64,000 bases of DNA from positions 161,660 to 225,659 of the forward strand of contig NZ_JASCTH010000004.1 of the NCBI RefSeq assembly GCF_030009775.1, in the 5' to 3' direction. Position numbers and translations under genes: made by a program. A model generated the notes under the pieces. The model had not been told where the DNA came from. It saw only the letters and a list, made by a program, of their open reading frames with translations, and searched no databases. How positions within the stretch are numbered: position 1 is the stretch's first letter; every line of letters begins with the position of its first letter. This document shows, in pieces, positions 27,496 to 35,641 of the stretch. Source of the DNA: Actinoplanes sandaracinus. GTDB lineage: Bacteria > Actinomycetota > Actinomycetes > Mycobacteriales > Micromonosporaceae.

Positions 27496-28740
27496 ATGAC
27501 CGCGTTTCCGACCGTTCCCGTCGCGCCCGTCCCCGGCGTGGGTGACCGGGCCGCCCGCACCCTGACCGCCGAGTTCGCCCGGCAGAACGCGGCCACGTCC
27601 GCACTGCTGGTCGGCGCCGACCACGCCTCGGCCGTGGTGGCCGCAGCCGTCGAGGCGCTGCTCCCGGGCGACACCCTCACCCTCGTCCCCGGCAGCAACA
27701 GCAGCAGCGAGCTGCTGCGTGACCACATCACCGGTCTCGGCAGCTGGGTCGCCGACCGGGTGAAGGTGGTCGAGTCCCTCGACGAAGCCCAGCCCGCCGA
27801 CGTGGTGATCGCCGGGGAGCCGCTGACCGGCACCGCCGAGGAGACCCGCACTCTGATCGACCGGCTCGGCAAGTACCTCGCCGACGGCGCCGTCCTGTCG
27901 GTGGCCGTGCCCGCCGGTCCCGGCCGCACCCAGGGCGCCGCCGCGGAACTCTTCCGCCAGGGCGCCCTCTTCGGGGTCGGCTCCGACCTGGTGGTCCGCA
28001 ACCAGCCGCCGCTGCGGGTGCACAAGCTCCGCTTCAGCCCGGCCGAGGTGTCGACCGCGGCCGCGCTCGCCCCCGCCTACCGGCCGTCGAGCGTGCCGCT
28101 GACCCGCACCATGCACATCGACTCCAACGGGGTCGCCGCGGCCGGCATCGCGCTCGGCCTGGCCGCGCTGGCCCGCCGCACCCGGCCGAAGTCGAAACTG
28201 TGGCTGCTGCCGGCGCTCGCCGCCGCGCCCGTCGCGGCCTTCTTCCGTGACCCGGAGCGGGACGTCCCGGCCGACCCGTCGGCCGTGGTCTCCGCCGCCG
28301 ACGGCAAGGTCCTCTCGGTCGAGCGGCTGCGTGACGAGCGCTTCGGCCCGGGCGAGTTCCTGCGGATCGCCGTCTTCCTCTCGGTCTTCGACGTGCACGT
28401 CAACCGCACGCCGGTGGCCGGCCGGGTCGCCGACTACTTCGTCGAGGAGGGCGGCTACGCCAACGCGGCGACCGCCGCCGCCGAGCACAACGTCGCGGCG
28501 TACACGGTGCTCGACACCGACCACGGCACGGTCGTGGTGGCGCAGCGGACCGGGCTGATCGCCCGGCGCATCGTGCAGCGGGCGCCGGTCGGCACTCTGC
28601 TGGCGAAAGGCGAGCGCTACGGCCTGATCCGCTTCGGCTCCCGCACCGACGTCTACCTCCCCGCCGACCGCGCGGAAGCCCTGGTCACCGTGAGCGAGCG
28701 CGTGGTCGGTGGCTCCACGGTCATCGCCCGCTGGAAATAG
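27496..28740 (+). CDS. psd: Phosphatidylserine decarboxylase with N-terminal Rossmann-like domain
   Basis: This 414-residue protein should decarboxylate phosphatidylserine to phosphatidylethanolamine. The decarboxylase part is the C-terminal half: FFRDPERDVP, SVFDVHVNRTP and the self-cleavage motif FGSRTDVYLP, with the pyruvoyl Ser at 382, leaving a 33-residue alpha chain. Residues 1 to about 185 are extra. They look like a Rossmann/methyltransferase-type fold (SALLVGADHAS, TLTLVPGSNSSS, ADVVIAGEPL, VLSVAVPAG). Actinobacterial PSDs I know are about 210-240 residues, so this is nearly double. The pathway partner pssA faces it from the other side of a terminator. Confidence 0.88.
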   Translation: MTAFPTVPVAPVPGVGDRAARTLTAEFARQNAATSALLVGADHASAVVAAAVEALLPGDTLTLVPGSNSSSELLRDHITGLGSWVADRVKVVESLDEAQPADVVIAGEPLTGTAEETRTLIDRLGKYLADGAVLSVAVPAGPGRTQGAAAELFRQGALFGVGSDLVVRNQPPLRVHKLRFSPAEVSTAAALAPAYRPSSVPLTRTMHIDSNGVAAAGIALGLAALARRTRPKSKLWLLPALAAAPVAAFFRDPERDVPADPSAVVSAADGKVLSVERLRDERFGPGEFLRIAVFLSVFDVHVNRTPVAGRVADYFVEEGGYANAATAAAEHNVAAYTVLDTDHGTVVVAQRTGLIARRIVQRAPVGTLLAKGERYGLIRFGSRTDVYLPADRAEALVTVSERVVGGSTVIARWK

Positions 28741-28750
28741 ACCCCTATCT

Positions 28751-28786
28751 CATACGGCTACGTAAGGCCCCGTGGCTCCCGCGCGA
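28751..28786 (+). repeat. TACGGCTAC 3' element, copy 1
   Basis: This 36-bp stretch begins 10 nt after the psd stop codon. It is about 70 percent identical, without gaps, to 38171-38206, which begins 5 nt after the stop of the M1 peptidase gene; both contain TACGGCTAC and GTGGC. Both precede a bidirectional terminator between convergent genes. Confidence 0.4.
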
Positions 28787-28934
28787 CGCCCGCGCGGGGC
28801 CGGGGCCGCTGAGCGGCCGCCGGGCTGCTGCCCACTCACCGGCCGGCCCGGACCGCTGTGTCAAGCACCCGAGAACAGCGGTGACGACAAGCAGCCGAAT
28901 ACGACAGTGAGCGCTAGCCGGCGCTGGGATCGCA

Positions 28935-28967
28935 GAAAGGCCGTCTCCCTCAGGGAGACGGCCTTTC
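28935..28967. terminator. Bidirectional terminator between psd and pssA
   Basis: GAAAGGCCGTCTCCC (28935-28949) and its exact complement (28953-28967) form a 15-bp stem with a 3-nt loop. The flanking A and T tracts suit termination in both directions. It lies in the 240-nt gap between the convergent phospholipid genes. Confidence 0.88.
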
Positions 28968-28980
28968 GTGTGTCGGTGGG

Positions 28981-29943
28981 TCAGACCCGCTTGGCGCGCA
29001 TCCACAGGATCGGGCCGCTGACCAGGTAGGTCGCGACGATCATGACGAACGTCATGCGCGGCTCGATCAGAGCGCCGACGATCGGCAGCACCCACAGCCA
29101 CGGCGGCATCTTCAGCAGGCGGGCGAGTTTCGCATACGGGAAGCTGGAGACCATCGCGAAGGCGAGCAGCGTCACCCCGGCGAGCATGACCATGCCCGGC
29201 AACGGCAGGCCGATCAGCACGGTGAGCGCCAGCACCGCGGCGGCCATCGTGGTGGGCACGCCGCAGAAGAACCGGCCGTCTTTCGGTGAGACGTTGAAGC
29301 GGGCCAGTCGCACCGCCGCGCAGCCGGCCACCAGGGCGGTCGCGATCGCGGCGGCGGCCTGCGGCACCTCGTCGGCCAGCGACGCGTAGACCACCACGGG
29401 TGCGGCGAGACCGAACGAGCACATGTCGGCGAGCGAGTCCATCTGGGCGCCGAACGGGCTGGCCACCCCGAGCTTGCGAGCGAGCGCGCCGTCCAGGCCG
29501 TCGAAGATCACGCAGGCCACCAGGAAGGCCGCCGCGATCTGGACCTTGCCGTCCATGGCCAGGTAGATCGCCATCAGGCCGAGGCCGAGGCTGGCCAGGG
29601 TGCAGGCGTTGACGAGGGCGAAGCTCGCACGGCGGGACATGGTGCGCTCACCCGGCAGCAGTGGGATGGAAACCGGCGCTGAGTCAGCCCCGTCGACAGA
29701 AACGTCCACAGGAACCCCCGGCGCGGGAATGGTGATGGTTCGCACCGGGTCGAAACCGACGTGAAGCACCTCGGCCCGGGTCGCGGTGGCGGCCCGCCCG
29801 GTCTCGGCGGAGCGGCGGCCCACCCGAACCATCAGGGCTTGCCGGGCGAGAGATCCGCCGCGGCGCAGCCGGCCAGCCCAACGACGCCCGGCAGGACGGG
29901 GACTATCCGTCGCGCGTCGCCGGCGCCAAGGGGTACTCGGCAC
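28981..29943 (-). CDS. pssA: CDP-diacylglycerol-serine O-phosphatidyltransferase
   Basis: This 320-residue membrane enzyme makes phosphatidylserine from CDP-diacylglycerol and serine, the substrate of the neighbouring decarboxylase. The CDP-alcohol phosphotransferase signature is complete, DG-x2-DG-x2-AR-x8-G-x3-D-x3-D, visible as FDGLDGALARKLG and FGAQMDSLADM. About 100 residues of basic, disordered sequence come before the first TM, longer than usual. I keep the GTG at 29943, because GGAGG lies 6 nt upstream. The 187-nt gap beyond the start shows no gene. Confidence 0.92.
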   Translation of the reverse strand: MPSTPWRRRRATDSPRPAGRRWAGRLRRGGSLARQALMVRVGRRSAETGRAATATRAEVLHVGFDPVRTITIPAPGVPVDVSVDGADSAPVSIPLLPGERTMSRRASFALVNACTLASLGLGLMAIYLAMDGKVQIAAAFLVACVIFDGLDGALARKLGVASPFGAQMDSLADMCSFGLAAPVVVYASLADEVPQAAAAIATALVAGCAAVRLARFNVSPKDGRFFCGVPTTMAAAVLALTVLIGLPLPGMVMLAGVTLLAFAMVSSFPYAKLARLLKMPPWLWVLPIVGALIEPRMTFVMIVATYLVSGPILWMRAKRV

Positions 29944-30130
29944 GTGCTTCCTCCATGGAGTTCGGTGTTCCGTCGGTCACTGATGTTCCCGGCGAAATTG
30001 CGGGTTACACCATCGCACAGCCGGACGGCCTTGGCGAGAGGGCGAACGATCCTCGAGTACAACCACGGAGACTGACGTTTGATTCCTCGCGCGGACCGAC
30101 GGACGCGTGCTCAGCCTTCCACGTTCGATT

Positions 30131-31033
30131 TTAGCCCGTCCGGCCCAATGCGGCCCGCGCCAGTTCCGTGAGGGGCAGGTTGGCGGCCTCATCAGGGGTG
30201 AGCCAGGCGGCTTCGGCGGTGGATCCACCAGCCGCTTCGGTGACCGCCGCGACCGTCGGCTCGTCCACCGTCAGGCGGTAGACGACCCGGATCACATGCC
30301 AGTCCAGCGGCACTTTCTCGGGGCCGAGCGCGGCCGGATCGTATCGGTGCGAAACACCGATGAGACCGGTGATACGGCCCCGTTGCGACGTCTCCTCGAA
30401 AAGTTCCCGGGCGACCGCCTTCTCCGGGGTCTCGCCGAAGTCGGTGCCGCCGCCGGCCAGGTGCCACAACCCCGCGCCGGGGTATCCGTCGGCGATCCGG
30501 GTCAGGAGGATCCGGCCCTCCGGGTCGGTGGCCAGGGCGTACGCTCCGAAGCGTTGCACCCGGCCGGGCCGTTCCGGCTCGACCGGCGGCAGGTCGCCGA
30601 TGAGCTCGGCGTCGTCGCCGCCGAACCGCACGCCGAGAATCCCGGCCGCGAAGGGCAGCAGCGGACGCGCCGCGACCTCGGCCGGGGTGAGCCACTCGAC
30701 GAGGTCGCTCGTGCCGGCGGCCTCGGGGCGCAGCTCGCCGCCGGTGACCTCGACGTCGTAGACGATCCGGTCGGTGTGCTCGATCGAGGAGTCCGGGAGG
30801 CGGGCCAGGTCGGCGAGCACGGTCCGCACCCCGGTGATCCGCACCCGCAGGCCGGTCTCCTCGGCGAACTCCCGGACCACCGTGTCGTCCGGGTGCTCGC
30901 CGTGGTCGATACCGCCGCCGGGCAGCGACCACACGCCGGGGAACGCGCAGGCCTCCGATCCGCGGGTGAGCAGTACGCGCCCGTCGGAGGCCCGGCACAC
31001 GCCGTACGCCGCCGCTCGTCTCCTGATCTTCAC
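30131..31033 (-). CDS. Double Nudix-domain hydrolase
   Basis: This 300-residue protein has two Nudix domains in tandem. The first box (about residues 38-60, GGGIDHGEHPDD then REFAEETGL) matches the full consensus. The second (GGGTDFGETPEK then RELFEETSQ) has Ser instead of the conserved Gly. Each half carries the same YAL/YGV-type strand before the box. Nudix enzymes hydrolyse nucleoside diphosphates linked to other groups; the substrate cannot be told. It follows a paralogue of the same two-domain design by 5 nt, so they are one transcript and arose by duplication. Confidence 0.88.
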   Translation of the reverse strand: MKIRRRAAAYGVCRASDGRVLLTRGSEACAFPGVWSLPGGGIDHGEHPDDTVVREFAEETGLRVRITGVRTVLADLARLPDSSIEHTDRIVYDVEVTGGELRPEAAGTSDLVEWLTPAEVAARPLLPFAAGILGVRFGGDDAELIGDLPPVEPERPGRVQRFGAYALATDPEGRILLTRIADGYPGAGLWHLAGGGTDFGETPEKAVARELFEETSQRGRITGLIGVSHRYDPAALGPEKVPLDWHVIRVVYRLTVDEPTVAAVTEAAGGSTAEAAWLTPDEAANLPLTELARAALGRTG

Positions 31034-31038
31034 CGGCC

Positions 31039-31995
31039 CTAGATTAGCCGCGCCGCCCGCAAGGCCTCGGCGGTCACCTCGGTGATCTGGTCACCGGCCA
31101 GCTCGGCCACCGCTTTGAGCGGCATCCAGCGCGCCTCGGAGGTGGAGCCGCCCACGTCGTGGATGGTCACCTCGGTCGGCCGGTCGACGACGACCCGGTA
31201 GAAGGCCCGGACGCCGTGCCAGTCGATCGGGTAGCCCTCGGGCCCGAGCGACGCCGCGTCCCGATGGCTGGCCACGCCGAGCAGTTCGATCAGGCGGCCC
31301 TCCTGCCCGGTCTCCTCGACCAGTTCCCGGATCAGGGCGGTGCCGGGCTGTTCGCCGAAGTCGGTGCCGCCGCCGGGCAGGTGCCAGCAGCCGGCTCCGG
31401 GGTAGCCCTCGGAGATCCGGGTGAGCAGGAGGTTCTCGAACGGGTCGGTGGCGATCGCGTAGGCCGCGAACCGCTGGGCCCGGTGCAGGCCGTCGGGTCC
31501 CTCGTAGGCGTAGAAGGACGGGAAGACCGGCGCCTCCTCGGGCCGCAGGTCGGCGGAGGCGGCGGACAGCCCGAGGGCGGCCGCGGTGAACGGCCGCAGT
31601 TTCAGTTTCTCGGCCTCTTCGAGGGTGTGCCATCGGGCCAGGTCGGTGGGGTGGCCGACCCGGTCGACGAGATTGCCGCCACGCACCGACACGGAGTAGA
31701 TCAGCCGGTCGGTGTGGATGGTGACGCCTCGGTGCGGCATCGAGCGCATGTCGGCGAGGACGTCGTGCAGCCCTGCGACGGCGACGGAGAGCCCGGTCTC
31801 CGCCGCGGTCTCGCGGACGACGGTGTGGTTGGGGTCTTCGCCGTGGTCGACGGCGCCGCCGGGCAGCGACCAGACTCCGGGAGTGCCGGATCTGGAGGAG
31901 GCCCGGACCAGGAGGACGCGGCCTTCGCCGTCGCGGGCGACGGCGTAGGCGGCGATCCTGCGGAGCGGTTCCAGTGCGGGGGTCACGGGCGGCAT
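31039..31995 (-). CDS. Double Nudix-domain hydrolase (paralogue)
   Basis: This 318-residue protein also has two Nudix domains. Here the first box is damaged (RETAAETGL, with Ala for the first Glu of the EE pair), while the second (GGGTDFGEQPGT then RELVEETGQ) is complete. That is the mirror image of its neighbour, where the second box is altered. A likely promoter with an overlapping palindrome lies immediately upstream, and the -10 box is so near that the message may be leaderless. The substrate is unknown. Confidence 0.88.
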   Translation of the reverse strand: MPPVTPALEPLRRIAAYAVARDGEGRVLLVRASSRSGTPGVWSLPGGAVDHGEDPNHTVVRETAAETGLSVAVAGLHDVLADMRSMPHRGVTIHTDRLIYSVSVRGGNLVDRVGHPTDLARWHTLEEAEKLKLRPFTAAALGLSAASADLRPEEAPVFPSFYAYEGPDGLHRAQRFAAYAIATDPFENLLLTRISEGYPGAGCWHLPGGGTDFGEQPGTALIRELVEETGQEGRLIELLGVASHRDAASLGPEGYPIDWHGVRAFYRVVVDRPTEVTIHDVGGSTSEARWMPLKAVAELAGDQITEVTAEALRAARLI

Positions 31996-32007
31996 TCTGC
32001 CCGGAAT

Positions 32008-32038
32008 ATGTTACCTCTCAAGAACTTGTGTCAAGTTC
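32008..32038 (-). promoter_or_regulatory. Nudix promoter with overlapping 7-3-7 palindrome
   Basis: On the minus strand TTGACA (32034-32029) and TAACAT (32013-32008) resemble -35 and -10 boxes with a short 15-nt spacer; CATATT with an 18-nt spacer is an alternative. The -35 box lies inside GAACTTG-ACA-CAAGTTC (32022-32038), a perfect inverted repeat, as expected for a repressor site. The gene starts at 31995, leaving almost no 5' leader. Confidence 0.5.
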
Positions 32039-32071
32039 CTGACAGTGGGATAGCGGTGTGTAACTGCAGCT

Positions 32072-32093
32072 CAGGGCGGGTTGAGCCGCCCTG
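32072..32093 (-). terminator. Stem-loop after guaA
   Basis: CAGGGCGG (32072-32079) pairs with CCGCCCTG (32086-32093) around a 6-nt loop, 24 nt past the guaA stop. It separates guaA from the Nudix promoter. Confidence 0.6.
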
Positions 32094-32116
32094 GGCGATT
32101 GATCCACTACTGACCG

Positions 32117-33664
32117 TCATTCCCACTCGATAGTGCCCGGCGGCTTGCTCGTGACGTCCAGAACCACCCGGTTGACCTCGCGGACCTCGTTGGTGATCCG
32201 GTTCGAGATCTTGGCGATCAGGTCATAGGGAAGGCGGGACCAGTCAGCGGTCATGGCGTCCTCGGAGGAGACCGGGCGCAGCACCACCGGGTGCCCGTAG
32301 GTGCGGCCGTCGCCCTGCACCCCGACGCTGCGCACGTCGGCGAGCAGCACCACCGGGAACTGCCAGACCTCGCGGTCCAAGCCGGAGGCGGCGAGCTCCT
32401 CCCGGGCGATCAGGTCGGCGGCGCGCAGGATGTCGAGCCGGTCGCGGTCGATCGCGCCGATGATGCGGATCGCGAGGCCCGGCCCGGGGAACGGGTGCCG
32501 CTGCACCATCTCCTCCGGCAGGCCCAGTTCGGCGCCGAGAGCACGAACCTCGTCCTTGAACAGGGTGCGCAGCGGCTCGATCAACGCGAACTGCAGGTCG
32601 TCGGGGAGGCCGCCGACGTTGTGGTGCGACTTGATGTTGGCCGTGCCGGTGCCACCGCCGGACTCCACCACGTCCGGGTACAGGGTGCCCTGGACCAGGA
32701 ACTCGATGTGCCGCTCCGCGTCCAGCTCGCGGGCCGCGGCCTCGAACGTGCGGATGAACTCGCGGCCGATGATCTTGCGCTTCTGCTCGGGATCGGTGAC
32801 CCCCGCCAGATGCCCGAGGAACTGCTCCGAAGCGTCGACGACCTTGAGGCGGATGCCGGTCGCGGCGACGTAGTCCTTCTCCACCTGCTCGGCCTCACCG
32901 GCACGGAGCAGGCCGTGATCGACGAAGATGCAGGTCAGCTGGTCACCGATCGCCTTGTGGACGAGGGCCGCGGCGACCGCCGAGTCAACGCCGCCGGACA
33001 GGCCGCAGATGACCTGCTTGTCCCCCACCTGCGCGCGGATCGCGGCGACCTGGTCGTCGATGATGTTGCCCGGCGTCCAGGTGGGCTCCAGGCCCGCGAT
33101 GTCGTAGAGGAAACGCTTGAGCATCTCCTGGCCCTGCTCGGTGTGCGCCACCTCGGGGTGGAACTGCACACCGGCCCGCCTGGTGACGAGGTCCTCGAAG
33201 GCGGCGACCGGGGCGCCCGGGGTGGAGGCGGTGACCGAGAAACCCTCGGGGGCGACCGCGACGCTGTCGCCGTGGCTCATCCACACCGGCAGATCGGCCG
33301 GCAGGTCGCGGAGCAGGGTGCCGCCCCGGCTCTCCAGGAGGGTCCGTCCGTACTCCCGGGAGCCGGTGTGTGCCACCGTGCCGCCGAGCGCCTGGGCCAT
33401 CGCCTGGAAGCCGTAACAGATGCCGAAGACCGGCACGTCATGGGCGAAGAGGCCGGCGTCGAGCGTGGGCGCGCCAGGCTCGTACACGCTGGAGGGGCCT
33501 CCGGAGAGGATGATCGCGGCGGGGTTCTTCGCCAGCATCTCGGCCACCGGCATCGAGTGCGGGACGATTTCGGAGTAGACACGGGCCTCACGGACCCGGC
33601 GGGCGATCAACTGGGCGTACTGGGCGCCGAAGTCGACGACGAGAACGGGACGCGGGGTGCTCAC
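32117..33664 (-). CDS. guaA: GMP synthase (glutamine-hydrolysing)
   Basis: This 515-residue enzyme aminates XMP to GMP using ammonia from glutamine. The N-terminal class I glutamine amidotransferase domain has the nucleophile Cys in [12 protein letters not shown] and the His-Glu pair in [12 protein letters not shown]. The ATP pyrophosphatase domain has the P-loop [11 protein letters not shown], and the C-terminal dimerisation domain ends [13 protein letters not shown]. Length is typical (about 510-525). It lies 36 nt downstream of the S8 protease gene on the same strand. guaB and guaB3 are 5 kb away. Confidence 0.97.
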   Translation of the reverse strand: MSTPRPVLVVDFGAQYAQLIARRVREARVYSEIVPHSMPVAEMLAKNPAAIILSGGPSSVYEPGAPTLDAGLFAHDVPVFGICYGFQAMAQALGGTVAHTGSREYGRTLLESRGGTLLRDLPADLPVWMSHGDSVAVAPEGFSVTASTPGAPVAAFEDLVTRRAGVQFHPEVAHTEQGQEMLKRFLYDIAGLEPTWTPGNIIDDQVAAIRAQVGDKQVICGLSGGVDSAVAAALVHKAIGDQLTCIFVDHGLLRAGEAEQVEKDYVAATGIRLKVVDASEQFLGHLAGVTDPEQKRKIIGREFIRTFEAAARELDAERHIEFLVQGTLYPDVVESGGGTGTANIKSHHNVGGLPDDLQFALIEPLRTLFKDEVRALGAELGLPEEMVQRHPFPGPGLAIRIIGAIDRDRLDILRAADLIAREELAASGLDREVWQFPVVLLADVRSVGVQGDGRTYGHPVVLRPVSSEDAMTADWSRLPYDLIAKISNRITNEVREVNRVVLDVTSKPPGTIEWE

Positions 33665-33700
33665 CCGGCGAGTTTACCGGCGGTGAGCACCCCGAAATCC

Positions 33701-35509
33701 TCAGGCCCGGTAGTAGGTACGGATCGTCGTGTACCGCACGTTGCCGGCCTTGTCGTACGCCCGGATCCGAACCTTCATCGTCTTCTTCTGGCGCGACACC
33801 TTGTAGCTGAGCACGTAGCCCGCCTTGGTGTCGGTCGCCACGACCTTGCCGTTCACCAGCAGCTGAACCTTGCTGATCCCGGACTTGTCGGCGGCCTTGA
33901 CGTGCACCTTGACGGTGCCCTTGACCCTGGCCTTGTTCTTCGGGGCCTTGGTGACCGACGCCGTGGGCAGCACGTTGTCGGCGATCACGGTCCGGGCCGG
34001 CAGCCAGGTCACGTTGCCGGCCTTGTCGCGGATCCGCACCTGCATCTTGATCCGGCCGTTCCGGCCGGCCGTCCGCAGGTTCGGCACGAACGGAGCCGTG
34101 TAGTCCCAGGTGTGCAGCTTCCCGTCGACGAAGAGGTCGACGGCGAGGATGCCGGACGAGTCGTCCCGCAGGCCGAGCGCGATAACCGGGACGGTGCCCC
34201 GCACCTTGGCGTTCTGCGCCGGGCTGGTGCCGGTGGCGCTCGGCGGGGTGGTGTCGGTGCCCCGGTTGATCGCCGCGGCCGCGTCCACCACGCCGTACTG
34301 GTTCCAGCCGCCGTTCGGGCGGGCCGTGCCGGTGATCGCGTTGCCGAGGCTCCAGCCGCTGTAACCCGGGTTCTTCGAGGCGACCAGGGCCGCGACGCCG
34401 GAGACCAGCGGGGCCGAGAAGGACGTGCCCTGGATCTCGTACTCGTTGTACCGCGCGATCCAGCACGAGCTGCGGTCGTCCCAGCAGTAGGTGCCGTCGC
34501 GCTTCATGCCCGCCGTGATGCCGGGCGCCGCCACGTCCACCCAGTTGCCGAAGTTGGAGAAGTCAGCGCGGGCGGTGCCGCCGGTACGGGTGTCGGTCGC
34601 ACCCACCGCGAGCACGTCCGCGTACGCCGCCGGGTAGCCCCGGACGTCCCTGCCGTCGTTGCCGGCGGCCGCGACCACCAGGGCGCCCCGGCCGTTCGCG
34701 TAGGCGACCGCGTCCTGCAGCACCGCCGAGGACGCGGGGCTGCCGAGCGACAGGTTGATGATCTTCGAGCCCTGCTGGGCGGCGTAGATGATGCCCCGGG
34801 CGATGTCCGAGTGGTAGCCCAGGCCGCTGCTGTCGAGCACCTTCACCGGCAGGATCTGGCACTCGCCGCAGACCCCGGCGATGCCGGTCCCGTTGTTCGG
34901 CGTCGCGGCGACCAGCGACGCCACGATGGTGCCGTGCCCGTCGTCGTCGTCCGCGTCGCCGTCGCCGTTGTAGAAGTCGTAACCGGGCAGCACCCTGCCG
35001 GCCAGGTCACCGACCCCGTTCACGCCGGTGTCCACCACCGCGACCTTCACCGAGGAGCCGGTGGTCGACTCCCACGCTTTCGGCACGGTGATCTGGCCCA
35101 GCTCGGGCTGGCGCCCGGCGGTGAAGTAGGGGTCGCTGGGCGTCACGTCCAGCTTCTTGACCTGCGGGTCCTCCTGGACGTACGCGACGTTCGGGTCGAG
35201 CTGGAGTGCGGCCTTCACGGCCGCCGCGCGACTGCCCGGCACCTCGATCGACCTCGCCCGGACCTCACCGAGCAGGCGGCGGGCGGTGCTGTCGCCCCGG
35301 CCCTCGGCGTGGGCCAGGCCGAACCGGCTCAGGCTGGGCAGTGTGACGTCCGTCTCGACGCCGCCGCGCAGTCCGACCAGGAACCGGACCGGTAGGGCGC
35401 GGGCGGCGCCGGTGACCGAAGCACCGGCGACCGGGGCGAGACTGGCCCCCGCGGCCAGGGCGGTGACAGCGACCAGACCGACGACGATCCGCCGGTGAGT
35501 GGATTTCAT
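33701..35509 (-). CDS. Secreted S8 (subtilisin-like) serine protease
   Basis: This 602-residue exported protease has a signal peptide (about 1-30, IVVGLVAVTALAAGASLAP) and a propeptide region to about residue 120. The catalytic domain has Asp in VAVVDTGVNG, His in DGHGTIVAS, the oxyanion Asn in VAAAGNDG and Ser in GTSFSAPLVSG, so it is probably active. Cysteines in CGECQILP and CWDDRSSCW may form disulfides. Two C-terminal Ig-like modules follow (VDLFVDGK and VQLLVNGK repeats). I chose the ATG at 35509, with GGGAGG upstream; the longer frame is antisense to the LCP gene. The target is unknown. Confidence 0.9.
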   Translation of the reverse strand: MKSTHRRIVVGLVAVTALAAGASLAPVAGASVTGAARALPVRFLVGLRGGVETDVTLPSLSRFGLAHAEGRGDSTARRLLGEVRARSIEVPGSRAAAVKAALQLDPNVAYVQEDPQVKKLDVTPSDPYFTAGRQPELGQITVPKAWESTTGSSVKVAVVDTGVNGVGDLAGRVLPGYDFYNGDGDADDDDGHGTIVASLVAATPNNGTGIAGVCGECQILPVKVLDSSGLGYHSDIARGIIYAAQQGSKIINLSLGSPASSAVLQDAVAYANGRGALVVAAAGNDGRDVRGYPAAYADVLAVGATDTRTGGTARADFSNFGNWVDVAAPGITAGMKRDGTYCWDDRSSCWIARYNEYEIQGTSFSAPLVSGVAALVASKNPGYSGWSLGNAITGTARPNGGWNQYGVVDAAAAINRGTDTTPPSATGTSPAQNAKVRGTVPVIALGLRDDSSGILAVDLFVDGKLHTWDYTAPFVPNLRTAGRNGRIKMQVRIRDKAGNVTWLPARTVIADNVLPTASVTKAPKNKARVKGTVKVHVKAADKSGISKVQLLVNGKVVATDTKAGYVLSYKVSRQKKTMKVRIRAYDKAGNVRYTTIRTYYRA

Positions 35510-35641
35510 TCTGGGACAAGCCTCCCGTTGGGACGATACGGCCGCGTACCGGCTAATCGCCGGGCTAGCGTACCGGCGATCTTGAATTTCGCAATACCCG
35601 GTGGCATTGAGCACCGCCGCGATGTCATTTACTGTTCCGCT

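Noticed and set aside
32291..35395. 1034-codon plus-strand frame opposite guaA and the S8 protease
   Set aside because: It covers two clear genes on the other strand; high GC makes long stop-free antisense frames common.
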